Below, piece after piece: positions 61,830 to 64,000 of a stretch of 64,000 nt of DNA (positions are counted from its first letter, which is position 1; every line of letters begins with the position of its first letter). Origin of the DNA: Stratiolaelaps scimitus (Eukaryota; Arthropoda; Arachnida; Mesostigmata; Laelapidae). The notes under the pieces were generated by a model. That model saw only the letters and a program-made list of their open reading frames with translations. It did not search any database and was not told where the DNA came from. Made by a program: the position numbers and the translations under genes. The stretch lies in the NCBI GenBank assembly GCA_019614645.1, contig JABWDB010000013.1:1550001-1614000 (forward strand), read 5' to 3'.

Positions 61830-64000
61830 GCTTCAGTCTTGGCGGACGTATCGACTTACGGACATGCGGGCAGACAGACAAAACAGTCTTTATCAGCATC
61901 CCTATATGTGATCGTCATTATCTCGAATACTATTGAATTTAGGTATGGGAAAACCTATTGCTTGTTTGTTCACAATATGAAAAGCCATTGATTGAAGCTA
62001 AGTAGCATCCCGCCCATGTTCGCCATAAGGAATATGTCTTACGTGAAGCTTAATGAATTGAATTTTCCTAATCAAAAGAAAACTTATCCACAAAAATGAT
62101 ATCGACCCAACAAAAGATGCCCCTCGTCGTGACGTACAATTTCCCGATTGATATACGAGAGAATCAATAGAAACTGTTGAAAAATGAGGAAAACAGTAAA
62201 ATTGTTAGTAGAAGGTTTCTGTTTTAATTAAATAATAAAATTAACACATCATTAACCATTGAGAGTATAGCGCCCTCGATGGGTCTCAAGTCCCCAAAAA
62301 AAATTGAGCAATTTAAACAAAGAGAAAACATCTAAATTACACGAAAAGTGATAAACAAATCTCGAAACACATTGACTAAAAGTGGAAAAAGCATCCCTTG
62401 CATCCAACACCATGTAAATAAATTTTCAAAAAAAAACGCAAAAAAAAACGGTAAATCGCATCTTAGCAACACATACAACTTTAGCAAATCGACGCGCCTC
62501 GTTGAGACGTATCGGGTTCTGCAAAAAAAAATTGCTGTGTAGCCCCCATCAGTAGCGCCTCGCCCCCAGAAAAACAACCCCCAATCGGCCCCCAAACGAA
62601 ATGCACGCCACAGTCAGACAGGTAAACGGTAAAGTATATAATAAAATAATAATATAGATGTGATTGGGTCAAACCCCTTATAGATAAGACCCATAGGTTT
62701 AATTTAAATCAGCCAGTTTCGACCACATCGAAGGCAGAGTCGTGCTCAGAATTTGCGGAACGTGCTCAGAGAGTAGATGGCTGTAAGCCTTTCAAGTCAC
62801 AGCCTTATTATCCACTCTGGTATACATCATCCTTGCAATGACTGCACCAACATTAGCCAACCCAATATGCTCATTGCGTTAACCTCAGCGTGCTGCATCG
62901 CCTCCCGGGTGGATCTGTCGACAACTAAACTAACCCCATCTCCGTATGACCGCTGAGTCGGGGCCGAGACGATGGTAGCCGCACTGCCCTGTTGATTAGA
63001 TCACATCACTCTGCTTCCTCGGTTGGGAAAAAAGACGACATATAATATTATGCAACACACGCCGTTGATTACAATTTGGCCTCGCCCCAGCATAATGCTC
63101 CCGATATTATTATTATAATAGCAATGGTGATGATGATGATGATGATTATTACTATACTCATACATCTATTAGGATCAGTTTATACCACTCCCAGAACGAC
63201 GCCCAATGCCGCGTAAAAACGTAGATACCAGTTCTATATATATATATATATTCAACACACGTTGCTTTGTGTTGGAAATCTATGTGTGAGTCATACCTTT
63301 ATCCAATTCAATTCAAAGGCTCCTTTATTTGACTACAATATTCGAGAATATTATAGCAGATAAAGACGGTTTATAACTGTAGAACATCATTGAGCACAGT
63401 ATTGTTAGATAAGGATATTATTTGTTTCTCGTTCAAGTTTAAATGCCACTCGAACATACATTCGAGTGGAACACCATATCTTTTACTGACTCTCCGAGTA
63501 AATCCGCCTTTTAATTACGGTCCGCAAACTGTCGAGTAATGCATGTACTTCGGAGTGACCAGGCCCTTATATAGATTGGCATAGAATTCCGAATTTTTTA
63601 TTGCATGGGTAATGCTTGTACTAAGATCATGGATAAACTATTACGTTTGATGGTTTCGTCACTAATTATGTAGCTTTGAGAGCACAGGGTACGGCGCATG
63701 TCGGAGTAGATATTAGCACATTATCTGATACTTCGATTGAAATGATAAAGCTCTGGTTGTATTTTACGCACAATTTGTCGCCCTCTGCGAGAACACTTTC
63801 TAGATTTATTCAATCAGACGATACGTTGATATGAGTACATGTACACCTGTATATCTATGAAGAGAGCATGGCCGGCCTTTATTTCGGTGACGCTGCAATA
63901 CAACCGAGACCGAAGCAATGATAGATCACGTCAAAGCTGATACACCCAGAGCCTGGTAGGTTAAAATGTCAACACATTGAATGAAGGCGACACGGATGGC
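61830..64000. other. AT-rich intergenic end of window
   Basis: Contains a GAT run at 63129-63148, a short TA run at about 63237-63250 and an inverted repeat at 63446-63469. I see no coding support. Confidence 0.4.

Noticed and set aside
1..64000. CRISPR array, rRNA operon or phage-like module
   Set aside because: No regularly spaced direct repeats, no rRNA signatures, and splice-dependent genes throughout.

Overview
This is a gene-poor piece of an animal nuclear genome, most likely an arthropod and possibly a mite or other chelicerate. The evidence is short GT-AG introns of about 50-100 bases in the coding models, many (TA)n, (GT)n and (TTA)n microsatellites, tRNA-derived SINE copies, and many decayed non-LTR retrotransposon fragments. 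The species guess is an impression. No rRNA, functional tRNA, CRISPR array, operon or bacterial-type gene was seen.

Two genes stand out, both on the minus strand. At 8856-13374 an eight-exon gene can be rebuilt by hand with every splice phase agreeing. It encodes a 625-residue AGC-like protein kinase with unusual active-site residues (DFD in place of DFG, and no glutamate where helix C should supply one). At 56448-57734 a single uninterrupted 428-codon frame encodes a membrane-anchored alpha/beta hydrolase of ABHD12 type, in which the nucleophile serine is threonine. Directly downstream, 55692-56408 holds well-formed coding exons of an unrecognised gene that might also splice onto the hydrolase.

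Weaker coding evidence: an F-box/leucine-rich-repeat relic at about 6010-7110 (minus); a chain of three phase-compatible exons at 26403, 22961 and 18399 (minus); single exons with good splice sites at 1-204, 16379-16606 and 17393-17593 (plus) and at 19644-19812 and 47222-47400 (minus); and unassigned open frames at 27611-28111 and 35342-35905 (minus).

Mobile DNA dominates the rest. A 5'-truncated R1-like element (about 20344-22073, plus) is bounded by a 13-base target-site duplication and a short A tail. A long CR1/L2-like reverse transcriptase relic lies at 37150-38220 (minus). Smaller reverse transcriptase scraps lie near 24000, 31300, 41400, 48100, 53100 and 59600. A tRNA-derived SINE family has copies at 42890, 44095, 41067 (tail) and 57968 (tail, just upstream of the hydrolase), and a second tRNA-like SINE lies near 54850. 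An imperfect tandem repeat of about 178 bases lies at 61330-61815 with a diverged relative near 60610. The remaining stretches are AT-rich and show no supported genes.
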